A stretch of 14,067 nucleotides of DNA, from contig VSMX01000052.1 of assembly GCA_009773975.1 (NCBI GenBank), forward strand, positions 1 through 14,067. The letters run 5' to 3'. Below, in pieces: positions 7,105-14,067 of the stretch. A program made the position numbers and the translations under genes. Each line of letters opens with the position of its first letter. Position 1 is the stretch's first letter. The notes beneath the pieces are model-generated. The model was given only the letters and a program-made list of their open reading frames with translations. It did not search any database and was not told the origin of the DNA. Source of the stretch: Desulfovibrio sp. GTDB taxonomy: Bacteria; Desulfobacterota; Desulfovibrionia; Desulfovibrionales; Desulfovibrionaceae.

Positions 7105-8551
7105 CCGCGATTTTCCAGATGGCGAAAAATCCGCCCCTGCCGGGCAAAATGCCAGACAGGGGGCCAACAAGGCCTGGGGCGGCCGCTTTTCGTCCGGCCC
7201 CGCGGCCAGCGTGGTGGAATTTACAGATTCCCAGCACTATGACCGGGCCATGTATGAGGAAGATATAAAGGCTTCCCGGGCGCATGCGGAAATGCTTGGC
7301 CGCCAGGGCATTATCACGGCCGATGAAGCCGCCTCGCTGATTGGTGGCCTTGGCCAGGTGCTGGAAGAAATCCGCCAGGGCAAGTTTGAATGGAAGCAGT
7401 CGCTTGAAGATGTGCACATGAATATTGAAAGCCGGCTGATCGAAATTGTTGGCGACACTGGCAAGAAGCTTCACACGGCCAGAAGCCGCAATGATCAGGT
7501 TGGGCTTACATTCAGGCTTTTTGTGGTCAAAAACGTGACCGAATGGCAAGACGGCTGCCTGCAAATGTGCAAATCCCTGGGGCGCATCGCGGCCAATCAT
7601 CAAAACGATATTTTGCCGGGCTGCACACATTTTCAACCGGCCCAGCCTGTCAGCCTGGCCCAGCATCTTCTGGCCTATGCCTCGATGTTCAGGAGGGATT
7701 ACGAAAGGATAGGGGAGATTATCGAAAGAATAAGCGTGTCCCCGCTCGGCGCCGCGGCCCTTGCGGGCACAACCTATCCTGTCGACCCGCGCTTTGTGGC
7801 GGAAAAGGTCGGCTTCAGGGATATTTACAGCAATTCAATGGACGCGGTGTCGGACAGGGACTTTGTTCTTGAGGCCCTTTTCGCCGCCTCCCTGGTGATG
7901 ATGCATCTTTCCAGATTGTGCGAGGAAATCATTATCTGGTCAAATCCCGCCTTCGGCTTTGTCGGCCTGCCGGACGACTATTCGACCGGCTCTTCAATCA
8001 TGCCCCAAAAACGCAATCCCGATGTCGCGGAATTGACAAGGGGCAAGTGCGGACGAGTTTATGGCAGCCTGATGTCCATGCTGGTTGTGATGAAGGGTTT
8101 GCCGCTTGCCTATAACAGGGACATGCAGGAGGACAAGGAAGGCTTTATGGACGCGAGCTCCACGGTTTCGTCTTCCCTTTCCATAATGGCTGCCATGCTT
8201 GGGCATCTCCATTTTAATACGCAGAAAATGAGGCAGGCCTGCGGCCAGGGCTTTCTGAACGCCACGGAATTTGCGGATTACCTGGTGAGCAAGGGCATTC
8301 CATTCAGGGAAGCCCATCACGCGGCAGGCAAGGCTGTTTCCATGGCCGAGAAAAGGGGCGTTGATTTGGAAAGCCTGTCGCTTGATGATTTAAAATCCAT
8401 TTCCCCTGTAATTGAAGATGATATTTACAGGTGGCTGCCCTATGAGGCCGCCGTGCAAAGGCGCAATGCCCCTGGCGGCACGGGACCGGAATCCGTAAAG
8501 GCCCAACTGGCAGAACTCGACAAGTTTGTCTTGCGCAGCCAGGGAGGATAA
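7094..8551 (+). CDS. argH: Argininosuccinate lyase
   Basis: Homotetrameric cytosolic lyase of the fumarase/aspartase superfamily that splits argininosuccinate into arginine and fumarate, the last step of arginine synthesis. Signature segments are complete: TARSRNDQV (128-136), GCTHFQPAQP (176-185) carrying the conserved histidine H179, and the mobile-loop signature GSSIMPQKRNP (299-309) with the conserved serines. The product is 485 residues, a little longer than the usual 460 or so. The extra length is an N-terminal tail of about 26 charged and glycine-rich residues before AWGGRF, where most relatives begin. No other in-frame ATG lies near WGGRF, and the start at 7094 within the end of argG gives an 11-base overlap typical of coupled genes, so I accept the tail. 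The gene ends four bases from the stop of a convergent membrane-protein gene, with no room for a separate terminator. Confidence 0.98.
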   Translation: MKDSRDFPDGEKSAPAGQNARQGANKAWGGRFSSGPAASVVEFTDSQHYDRAMYEEDIKASRAHAEMLGRQGIITADEAASLIGGLGQVLEEIRQGKFEWKQSLEDVHMNIESRLIEIVGDTGKKLHTARSRNDQVGLTFRLFVVKNVTEWQDGCLQMCKSLGRIAANHQNDILPGCTHFQPAQPVSLAQHLLAYASMFRRDYERIGEIIERISVSPLGAAALAGTTYPVDPRFVAEKVGFRDIYSNSMDAVSDRDFVLEALFAASLVMMHLSRLCEEIIIWSNPAFGFVGLPDDYSTGSSIMPQKRNPDVAELTRGKCGRVYGSLMSMLVVMKGLPLAYNRDMQEDKEGFMDASSTVSSSLSIMAAMLGHLHFNTQKMRQACGQGFLNATEFADYLVSKGIPFREAHHAAGKAVSMAEKRGVDLESLSLDDLKSISPVIEDDIYRWLPYEAAVQRRNAPGGTGPESVKAQLAELDKFVLRSQGG

Positions 8552-8555
8552 ATTA

Positions 8556-9518
8556 CTACGCTCCCGTAATTTCAAAGAAATAGGGAAGCATGAAGCAGGA
8601 TGCCAGGGCAAGGGCGAGCCAGAGGCCGCCCTTGTGGCGCAAGGTTAGCGAGCTTCTTGCGACAATGGTCCAGAGCAGGACGGGGATAAGCCACAGCAAA
8701 ATGCGCAACCCTTCGATAATGGCGTTTTGCTCGTTGAAGGCATTGTGCCCGTAATCCGTCCACAACTGAAAAGCGCATGAGGCCAGTAAAAGCAGCCAGA
8801 GCGCAAGCCAGGCGTTTCTGGCCCAGCGTGCGCACCAGGCAACCATTGTATTGTAATAGTCCCTTCCAAAATCGTCCTTTTTTCTTCTGGTGGGCAGCCA
8901 CACGGCTGCCCATGCGGCAGGCATGGCAAATAAAAGCGGAACCGTATAGGCGCAGGCGCTCCAGACGGGCGAAGGCCAGGTAGCGGGGAAAATATCGGGA
9001 ATGCTCAAATTTGGCGCTTTTGAGGAATGAATGGAGTTGATGACCCGGATTGCCGCAAGTATGGCCACAGTCGAGATTACGCACTGCACGGCGCTGATCA
9101 TGCCAATGGTGGTGTGCAGGATTGGCAGGTTCCTGAGCACTTTCCACAGGACGCAGTAAACGCTGGCCAGCAAAACGCCGATGCTCAGCAAGATCCAGCC
9201 AATTTCAATAATATAGTAGTCCACGGTATTGGGGTCTTTGGCCGGATGATCAAGGTAAAGCCAGACCCGGCTGCCAACAAGCATGATCCATCCCAGCACG
9301 ACGCATAAAAAGGCAAGCTGGCGCGCGCATTTGTCGAAAGTTGACCTGTTGCGGGCAATGGCCAGAATTTTCGCGATCGCGGACATGAAGTCCAGGCCGG
9401 CAAATGCCGTCAGCGCCGAAAGCGGAACAATTATGCACAGGGCATCGCAAATGGTTTTCAGGAACGGGTAGGCGGTAAAGAGCTGATTTAGCGCCTGGGC
9501 AAGGGGCGTGGTATCCAT
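8556..9518 (-). CDS. Unidentified eight-helix integral membrane protein
   Basis: I do not recognise this 320-residue protein. Hydrophobic segments lie at about 18-43, 66-90, 102-127, 134-158, 183-208, 230-250, 268-287 and 297-317, giving eight predicted helices. The loops after helices 1, 3, 5 and 7 are basic (for example PTRRKKDDFGRD at 209-220 and RSSLTLRHKGG near 289-298). The loops after 2, 4 and 6 are acidic or polar. By the positive-inside rule both termini face the periplasm. The largest outside loop (about 159-182) is rich in Ser and Pro and includes FPATWPSPVW. There is no signal peptide cleavage site, no CXXC and no obvious paired histidines for haem. AGGA nine bases upstream supports the ATG at 9518. 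It is convergent with argH (4-base gap) and divergent from the cpoB-like gene (108-base gap), so it is probably transcribed alone. A transporter, a respiratory membrane anchor or a sensor domain cannot be distinguished from sequence. Confidence 0.85.
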   Translation of the reverse strand: MDTTPLAQALNQLFTAYPFLKTICDALCIIVPLSALTAFAGLDFMSAIAKILAIARNRSTFDKCARQLAFLCVVLGWIMLVGSRVWLYLDHPAKDPNTVDYYIIEIGWILLSIGVLLASVYCVLWKVLRNLPILHTTIGMISAVQCVISTVAILAAIRVINSIHSSKAPNLSIPDIFPATWPSPVWSACAYTVPLLFAMPAAWAAVWLPTRRKKDDFGRDYYNTMVAWCARWARNAWLALWLLLLASCAFQLWTDYGHNAFNEQNAIIEGLRILLWLIPVLLWTIVARSSLTLRHKGGLWLALALASCFMLPYFFEITGA

Positions 9519-9626
9519 AATTCAGTTTCCTTTTTATGTGCAGGATTTTTATTGCCTCAAAACTTCGATAACTGCAAGAACCTTGAAAATTTTGCCGAAT
9601 GGCGTAAAAGAAAGGCGGGAGGAGCC
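9519..9626. promoter_or_regulatory. Divergent gap between membrane-protein gene and cpoB
   Basis: This 108-base AT-richer gap carries the upstream sequences of both divergent genes. The only confident elements are the ribosome-binding sites: AGGA for the minus-strand gene and GGGAGGAG just before the ATG of the plus-strand gene. A TTGAAA (9583-9588) and TAAAAG (9605-9610) pair with 16-base spacing resembles a sigma-70 promoter. It would place the transcript start inside the Shine-Dalgarno, so I do not trust it. Confidence 0.3.
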
Positions 9627-10814
9627 ATGAAAAAATATCTTGTTGCAAGTCTTGCCTCTGTATTGATTTTGCAGGCCGGCTGCGCGCAGCGGCCGCCGCG
9701 TCAAAACGAAGCCCCAGCCCCAGAACAGACTGTCATTTCCGAAAATGAACAGCGCATCCATGAGCTTGAAGACAAGATTTCCGCTCTGGACGCGCAAATC
9801 GCGCAAATGAACAGCCGCGTCTATGAAGTGCGCACGCGCAGCGGCCAAAAAACATCCATGACCGTTGTTCCGGTAAATGCCCCTGTCCATAATAATCAGA
9901 CAAATGTCGCCGCTTCAAACGCCAATTTTGCAAACAGCCAGCTTGGCGGTCCGGCGGCCGCTCCGGCAGCCAGGACCCAGCCCAGGGGCCGCAAGGTTGA
10001 CCCTGCGAGCAAACCCACGGCGATTCCCAAAAAACAGGCGAAACCGGCCCCCGCAAAGCCAGCCCCGACCCCGACTCCCGGCCCTTCCGGAACAGTTGGC
10101 CTGACAGAAGCCACTACTGGCCCCACCGGCCAGATAACCGCCCAGTCTCATGACGATCTGGCCCTTCCGCCCGCGGAACTGCCGCCGGCCGTTGTTCAGG
10201 CTGCCCAGCCCACGCCTGCCGTGCCCGCGCCAAACATGACGCCGGGCGTAAACGCTTCATCAACCTATCGCGGCTCGGCCCAGCCTGCCGCCGTGGTGCC
10301 TGCCGTTCCGGTTCCCGTGCTGCCCGAATCCGGTCTGGCCCTGCCGCCCGAAACCCCCGGCGCGGTTCAGCAGCCAGCGCTTGCTCAGCCGCAATCCGCC
10401 GCGCCAGCCAGCGCGCCACCCAAGGCAGCAGCCGCTTCTTTGCCCAGGGGCGAGCAGAACGCCTATAATGCGGCCCTCAAGGTCGTGCGTTCCGGAAGGA
10501 CCAATGAAGGCATCCGGATGTTCAGGGAATTTTTGCAGCGTTACCCCAACGGGCGCTATGCCGCGAATGCCGATTACTGGATTGGCGAGTGCCTTTACCA
10601 GCAGGGAAAATATCAGGACGCGCTCAGCCAGTTCAATACGGTAAACAGTTCCTTCCCCAGCCATCATAAAAACGCGGACGCGCTTTTGAAAGCCGGCCTG
10701 ACGCTCAATAAAATGGGAGACAATAACGGGGCAAACGAAAAATTCAGGGCCATCCTGGCCAGCTTTCCCAATTCGGAAGCGGCGCGCAGGGTCAGGGCCA
10801 TGGGCATACGCTGA
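9627..10814 (+). CDS. cpoB: CpoB/YbgF-like lipoprotein with TPR repeats
   Basis: CpoB (YbgF) is an envelope protein linked to the Tol-Pal system and coordination of peptidoglycan synthesis with outer-membrane constriction. The 395-residue product starts with a lipoprotein-type signal (MKKYLVASLASVLILQAGC) with C19 as the probable lipidated residue. The -3 position is Gln, which departs from the usual lipobox. A heptad-like helix follows at about 34-72 (likely trimerising coiled coil), then a Pro/Ala-rich linker (about 108-272). A C-terminal domain of three TPR-like units (about 276-390) includes YWIGECLYQQGKYQDAL (317-333). The TPR domain plus coiled coil is the basis for the call. The frame extends upstream to 9552, but GGAGGAG before the ATG at 9627 and the signal peptide fix the start. 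The linker is far longer than in E. coli YbgF, and no tolA, tolB, tolQR or pal is adjacent. A generic TPR lipoprotein (BamD-like) is the main alternative. Confidence 0.85.
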   Translation: MKKYLVASLASVLILQAGCAQRPPRQNEAPAPEQTVISENEQRIHELEDKISALDAQIAQMNSRVYEVRTRSGQKTSMTVVPVNAPVHNNQTNVAASNANFANSQLGGPAAAPAARTQPRGRKVDPASKPTAIPKKQAKPAPAKPAPTPTPGPSGTVGLTEATTGPTGQITAQSHDDLALPPAELPPAVVQAAQPTPAVPAPNMTPGVNASSTYRGSAQPAAVVPAVPVPVLPESGLALPPETPGAVQQPALAQPQSAAPASAPPKAAAASLPRGEQNAYNAALKVVRSGRTNEGIRMFREFLQRYPNGRYAANADYWIGECLYQQGKYQDALSQFNTVNSSFPSHHKNADALLKAGLTLNKMGDNNGANEKFRAILASFPNSEAARRVRAMGIR

Positions 10815-10888
10815 GAAGCCGTCTTCACATGCGCATTTTGCCCTCTCGCTGCGTCAGATGAGGGAATCTTTCCTCCAGGATTGATTAA

Positions 10889-12166
10889 TTGCAGACGGAT
10901 ATCCGCCCAAACGAAATGGATGAGAAAAAGCGCAAGGAGTATTGGGCAAGCCTGGCCTTGCGGCATTGTCCCGGTTTGGGGGCGCGTTCGCAGCTTCGTT
11001 TGCTCCTGGCTTTCGGGTCTGCCCTTGCGGCATTCGAAAATTTCAGGAGCTGGCCGGAATTTGGCATAAGCGAAAAAATTGTCAGCGAGATGCGCCGGGA
11101 ATCCTGGCGCGCCCCCGCTGGCGAGGAATGGAAAAAAGCGGGCAAGATTGCCGCCTCCGCTGTCCTCTGGACAGATGATTCCTACCCCGGGCAACTGCGC
11201 AATTTGCCCGATGCGCCAATCCTGCTTTATTTTCATGGCGACATATCCCTTTTCAAGTCTCCCGGCATCGCCCTCATTGGTTCGAGAAACTCATCGGACA
11301 GGGGGCGCGAAGTGGCGGCCTGGATGGGCAGAGCCCTGGCGGCAACCGGCATTGCCGTGGTTTCGGGCATGGCCAGCGGGATTGATGCCAGCGCGCATCA
11401 GGCCGCGCTCCAGGAAGTTGGCAGCAGCATTGGGGTTTTGGGCACAGGCATTGATTTAATATACCCCAAATCCAATGGCGCGCTTTTTGAACAGATGGCG
11501 CGCAATGGACTGCTTGTCAGCGAGTTCGCGCCCGGCACCCCGCCTTATGGCAACAACTTTCCCATACGTAACCGGCTGATCAGCGGTCTTTCCCTGGCCA
11601 TTGTCGTAATTGAGGCCGCCAGGAAGTCCGGAAGCCTGATCACCGCAAAATATGCCCTGGATCAGAACCGCGAAGTCTTTGCCGTGCCGGGATCGGCGCT
11701 GGACAGCCATTGCGTTGGCTGCCAGGATCTTGTGCGCCAGGGCGCGAGGCCAATTTTCAATGTTGACGATATTTTGCATGACCTTGCGGAAATTTTGCAA
11801 CCCTACAAGCTTGCGCCTGTGCCTGATGCTTTGTGCCAGGATGACTTTGGGCCGCAACGCAGCGAAAAAAATGGCCAGGCAAGGAAATCGCCGTCAGGAA
11901 TTTCGTTGCCTGCCGAAAAATCCGGGCCGTCAGAGGGCAAGGTTTGGGAAAATTTGGCCGATGATTCCATTGTGGAAGGCCTGGTCTCCGACGATGTGTC
12001 CAGGCTTGTGGTCAACACATTGCGTAAAAACGGCAGCATGAATATTGACGCCCTTGCGGGACAGCTTGATATTTGCATAGAAGAACTGAACAGCATTCTT
12101 CTGGGGCTGGAAATGCTGGGTATTGTGAAGCGTTTGCCCGGGGCAAGGATAGGACTTGGCCGATAA
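10889..12166 (+). CDS. dprA: DNA-processing protein DprA (Smf)
   Basis: DprA binds incoming single-stranded DNA and loads RecA during natural transformation; it is also present in many species not known to be competent. The 425-residue product has an N-terminal helical region (about 15-95), then the Rossmann-like DprA core: GSRN (131-134), SGMASGID (159-166), FPIRNRLISG (224-233), SGSLITA (247-253) and VPGS (266-269). A variable linker (about 305-350) leads to a winged-helix C-terminal domain (about 362-420). The start is uncertain. TTG at 10889 has AGGA eight bases upstream, whereas ATG at 10916 has no visible Shine-Dalgarno but would begin MDEKKRKEYW; I give the longer form. It follows the cpoB-like gene by 74 bases and overlaps xerC by 11 bases, so dprA and xerC are probably co-translated. 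RadA, another transformation factor, is encoded elsewhere in the window. Confidence 0.95.
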   Translation: MQTDIRPNEMDEKKRKEYWASLALRHCPGLGARSQLRLLLAFGSALAAFENFRSWPEFGISEKIVSEMRRESWRAPAGEEWKKAGKIAASAVLWTDDSYPGQLRNLPDAPILLYFHGDISLFKSPGIALIGSRNSSDRGREVAAWMGRALAATGIAVVSGMASGIDASAHQAALQEVGSSIGVLGTGIDLIYPKSNGALFEQMARNGLLVSEFAPGTPPYGNNFPIRNRLISGLSLAIVVIEAARKSGSLITAKYALDQNREVFAVPGSALDSHCVGCQDLVRQGARPIFNVDDILHDLAEILQPYKLAPVPDALCQDDFGPQRSEKNGQARKSPSGISLPAEKSGPSEGKVWENLADDSIVEGLVSDDVSRLVVNTLRKNGSMNIDALAGQLDICIEELNSILLGLEMLGIVKRLPGARIGLGR

Positions 12167-13085
12167 TTTATCCCTGAAAAACAGTGACGGGCTGATTGCA
12201 TCTTTTATCTCCTGGAGCAGCATCCAGAAAGGGCGGGGAGAAGCGACCCGGCGCGCCTATAAAACGGATTTGGCCCAGCTTGAAAACTGGCTTGAGGAGC
12301 GGGATTTGTCCCTTGGCCAGCCTCAAAACATAAGCCTGCGCGACTTGCAGGGCTATGTGGCCCATCTTTTCGATGCCGGGCTTGCAAAAAGCTCCATGGC
12401 CCGCAAACTGGCTGCCATTCGCTGTTTTTTCCAATACTTGCTCAAATATGGGCATATCACGGCAAATATTACGGAAAAATTGCACAATCCCCGCCAGGAA
12501 AGGCTTTGTCCGGCCCTGCTCAATGTGGATGAGGCGTTTGCCGTTCTTGATACCGGCCAGCAAAATGATCCTCCCTGGATGGCTGCCAGGGACCGCGCCC
12601 TGGCCGAATTGCTGTACGGATCCGGCCTGCGCATTTCGGAAGCGCTAAATCTGGATCTGGATGATCCCAACCTGGATTCCGGAATTGTGCGTGTCATGGG
12701 CAAGGGCAGCCGGGAAAGAATCGCGCCCCTTTCCGGGACGTGCGTCGATGCCCTGTGTGTCTGGAAAAGCGCAAGGGGACAAGTAGCGCCGGCCGGCGAA
12801 AACGCCCTCTTTGTGGGGACTCGCGGCGGCAGGCTCAACAGGCGCGAAGCGTGCAGAATCATCAAAAAACTTTGTGAGAGCGCGGGCGTTGAAAATGTAA
12901 TTTCGCCACATGGCCTGCGACATTCATTTGCAAGCCATTTGCTCCAGGCAGGCGCGGATTTGCGCAGCGTGCAGGAACTTCTGGGCCACAAGCGCATTTC
13001 GACAACCCAGCGCTACACCCAGCTTGGCATGGAAAGCATCATTTCGGCCTATGACGCGGCCCATCCGCGAAACAAATCGGATTAA
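12156..13085 (+). CDS. xerC: Tyrosine recombinase XerC
   Basis: Site-specific recombinase that, usually with XerD, resolves chromosome dimers at dif. The 309-residue product has the SAM-like N-terminal core-binding domain (about 10-110) and the catalytic domain with all active residues: R159 (GSGLRISEAL), K183 (MGKGSRER), H252 and R255 (PHGLRHSF), H278 (LLGHKR) and the nucleophile Y287 (TTQRYT). MGKGS and the ending YDAAHPR resemble E. coli XerC more than XerD, which decides the name. The start is a TTG at 12156 with AGGA seven bases upstream; no nearby in-frame ATG exists. This start lies 11 bases inside dprA, implying translational coupling. In Bacillus, dprA and the xerC homologue codV also share a locus but with topA and trmFO between them; here they touch. 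It is not a mobile-element integrase judging by length, motifs and context. Confidence 0.94.
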   Translation: MADNLSLKNSDGLIASFISWSSIQKGRGEATRRAYKTDLAQLENWLEERDLSLGQPQNISLRDLQGYVAHLFDAGLAKSSMARKLAAIRCFFQYLLKYGHITANITEKLHNPRQERLCPALLNVDEAFAVLDTGQQNDPPWMAARDRALAELLYGSGLRISEALNLDLDDPNLDSGIVRVMGKGSRERIAPLSGTCVDALCVWKSARGQVAPAGENALFVGTRGGRLNRREACRIIKKLCESAGVENVISPHGLRHSFASHLLQAGADLRSVQELLGHKRISTTQRYTQLGMESIISAYDAAHPRNKSD

Positions 13086-13194
13086 ATCCTTTCAAAGCTC
13101 TTGGCATGAAGCCAAGCTTGTGCTAATGATAACAAACAAATAATTTTTCGGAATTTTTTCCGCACCTTTTAATTTCCCCAAGGAGAAAAAGTTT
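13086..13194 (+). promoter_or_regulatory. xerC-ppaC intergenic region with two hairpins
   Basis: This 109-base gap holds a perfect 6-bp hairpin CTTGGC-ATGAA-GCCAAG (13100-13116), possibly a weak terminator for xerC but lacking a T tract. A second 5-bp hairpin CGGAA-TTTT-TTCCG lies at 13149-13162. A sigma-70-like pair TTGGCA (13101-13106) and AATGAT (13125-13130) with 18-base spacing could drive ppaC, giving a leader of about 58 bases that includes the second hairpin. AAGGAG at 13180-13185 is a strong ribosome-binding site nine bases before the ppaC ATG. The hairpins and Shine-Dalgarno are seen directly; the promoter is inference. Confidence 0.4.
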
Positions 13195-14067
13195 ATGGGC
13201 GCTCTTGTCACAGGCCATATGAATCCAGATACGGACAGTATCATTTCCGCAATTGCTGCTACAGACCTTTATTCAAAACGTGGTTTTGACGTGAGCGCGG
13301 CAGCCCAGGGAAAGCCTGTTCCCGAAACCGAATTTGTCCTGAACAAATTTGGTCTTTCCGCGCCTGGCGTAATCGCCGACGTTGCGGGCAAGGAAATATT
13401 CCTGGTCGATTTTTCCGATCTTGCCCAGGCTCCGGCCGGTATGGACAACGCCACGGTGAAGGGCATTGTCGATCATCACAAGCTTGGCGACGTAACAACC
13501 TCATCGCCGCTGGAAGCGTGGATCTGGCCTGTGGGCTGCACCTGCACTGTCATCAAGAATATGTATGACTTTTACAATGTAGAAATTCCAGCGCCCATTG
13601 CAGGCGGCATGCTTTGCGCCATTCTTTCGGACACCGTGATTTTCAAGTCCCCGACCTGTACGGATCTGGATAAAAAAGCGGCCGAAGAGCTGGCCAAAAT
13701 CTGCGGCGTAACAGACCTGAAAGCCCTGGGCATGGAAATGTTCAAGGTAAAAAGCGCGGTTGACGGCACTTCCATGCGCGATCTGGTATTTCGTGATTAC
13801 AAGGATTTTGACATGAATGGCAAAAAGGTTGGCATTGGCCAGCTCGAAGTGGTTGATCTTGCCATTCTCGACAACGTGAAAGACGGTCTGATCGAAGAAA
13901 TTGCCCTCGTCAAGGAAGAGGGGCAGCGGCACAGCGTTTTTCTGCTGCTGACCGATATCATGAAGGAAGGCTCGGAAATGCTGATAATCTCCGATGATCC
14001 CTCCGTTGTTGAAGCCGCTTTTGAGGGGAAATGCGATGGCAAATCCGGCTGGCTGCCGGGCGTTATG
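13195..14067 (+). CDS. ppaC: Manganese-dependent inorganic pyrophosphatase (PpaC), cut by right edge
   Basis: Family II (DHH superfamily) pyrophosphatase that hydrolyses pyrophosphate to phosphate in the cytosol and so pulls biosynthetic reactions forward; it uses Mn or Co. The window contains 291 codons with no stop. The family is about 305-310 residues, so only the last 15 or so are missing, including the substrate-binding SRKKQ motif expected right after the final residues GWLPGVM. Metal ligands are all visible: H8, D12 and D14 in GHMNPDTDSI (7-16), D72 and D75 in VDFSD (71-75), the DHH motif D93-H94-H95 in VDHHKLGD, and D146 in AILSDTV. They line up with B. subtilis H9, D13, D15, D75, H97, H98 and D149. 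The ATG at 13195 follows AAGGAG. There are no CBS or DRTGG regulatory inserts, so this is the short, unregulated form. The 109-base gap after xerC suggests its own promoter. Confidence 0.98.
   Translation, partial: MGALVTGHMNPDTDSIISAIAATDLYSKRGFDVSAAAQGKPVPETEFVLNKFGLSAPGVIADVAGKEIFLVDFSDLAQAPAGMDNATVKGIVDHHKLGDVTTSSPLEAWIWPVGCTCTVIKNMYDFYNVEIPAPIAGGMLCAILSDTVIFKSPTCTDLDKKAAEELAKICGVTDLKALGMEMFKVKSAVDGTSMRDLVFRDYKDFDMNGKKVGIGQLEVVDLAILDNVKDGLIEEIALVKEEGQRHSVFLLLTDIMKEGSEMLIISDDPSVVEAAFEGKCDGKSGWLPGVM

Noticed and set aside
9552..9626. Twenty-five-residue upstream extension of the cpoB-like gene
   Set aside because: It would bury the signal peptide; GGAGGAG and the lipoprotein signal both point to the ATG at 9627.
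10812..10880. Hairpins after the cpoB-like gene (GAAG-CCGT-CTTC and a bulged GAGG/CCTC stem)
   Set aside because: Short or mismatched stems with no T tract; not good enough for a terminator or attenuator call.
12156..13085. Phage or integron integrase
   Set aside because: Length, XerC-like ending (YDAAHPR), coupling to dprA and absence of phage genes or attachment repeats argue for housekeeping XerC; no dif-like sequence is visible either.
1..14067. Recurring GGCCAGG/CCAGGGC words as possible DNA-uptake sequences
   Set aside because: They occur in-frame as common Leu-Ala/Ala-Leu and Gly-Gln codon pairs; the pattern is explained by codon bias without an uptake signal.

Overview
The window is a chromosomal housekeeping segment from a Gram-negative bacterium. 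A ClpS/ClpA/Aat N-degron set, a CpoB-type envelope lipoprotein, a manganese (DHH-type) pyrophosphatase, moderately high GC with GCC/CTG/GGC-rich codons and the look of the ArgG and ClpS proteins together suggest Desulfobacterota, most likely Desulfovibrionaceae. That placement is inference from remembered protein families; no search was run. I see no tRNA, rRNA, CRISPR array, insertion sequence or phage gene.

Left block, mostly minus strand (1-5656): the 3' end of an unrecognised plus-strand gene runs into the tail of aat. Then, in transcription order on the minus strand, come radA, a CYTH-domain gene, clpS, clpA and, behind a compact intrinsic terminator, aat. Aat adds Leu/Phe to N-terminal Lys/Arg, ClpS picks up such N-degrons, and ClpA unfolds the substrate for ClpP. 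The destabilising, recognition and unfolding steps of the bacterial N-degron pathway are therefore side by side; ClpP is not in the window. RadA (recombination/repair ATPase) and the CYTH protein are separated by a single base and are probably translationally coupled.

Middle block: a 236-base divergent intergenic region separates radA from argG. It holds a nested inverted repeat and a possible 20-codon leader ORF whose stop codon touches the argG Shine-Dalgarno. argG and argH (last two steps of arginine synthesis) overlap by 11 bases. argH ends 4 bases from the end of a convergent gene for an unidentified eight-helix membrane protein.

Right block, plus strand (9627-14067): cpoB/ybgF-like lipoprotein with a long Pro/Ala linker and TPR repeats, then dprA overlapping xerC by 11 bases, then ppaC, cut by the right edge about 15 residues before its expected end.

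Almost everything here belongs to known families. I do not see a convincing new defence, mobile or signalling system. The observations most worth checking are the eight-helix membrane protein, the argG leader, the terminator abutting the aat ribosome-binding site, and the radA-CYTH pairing.
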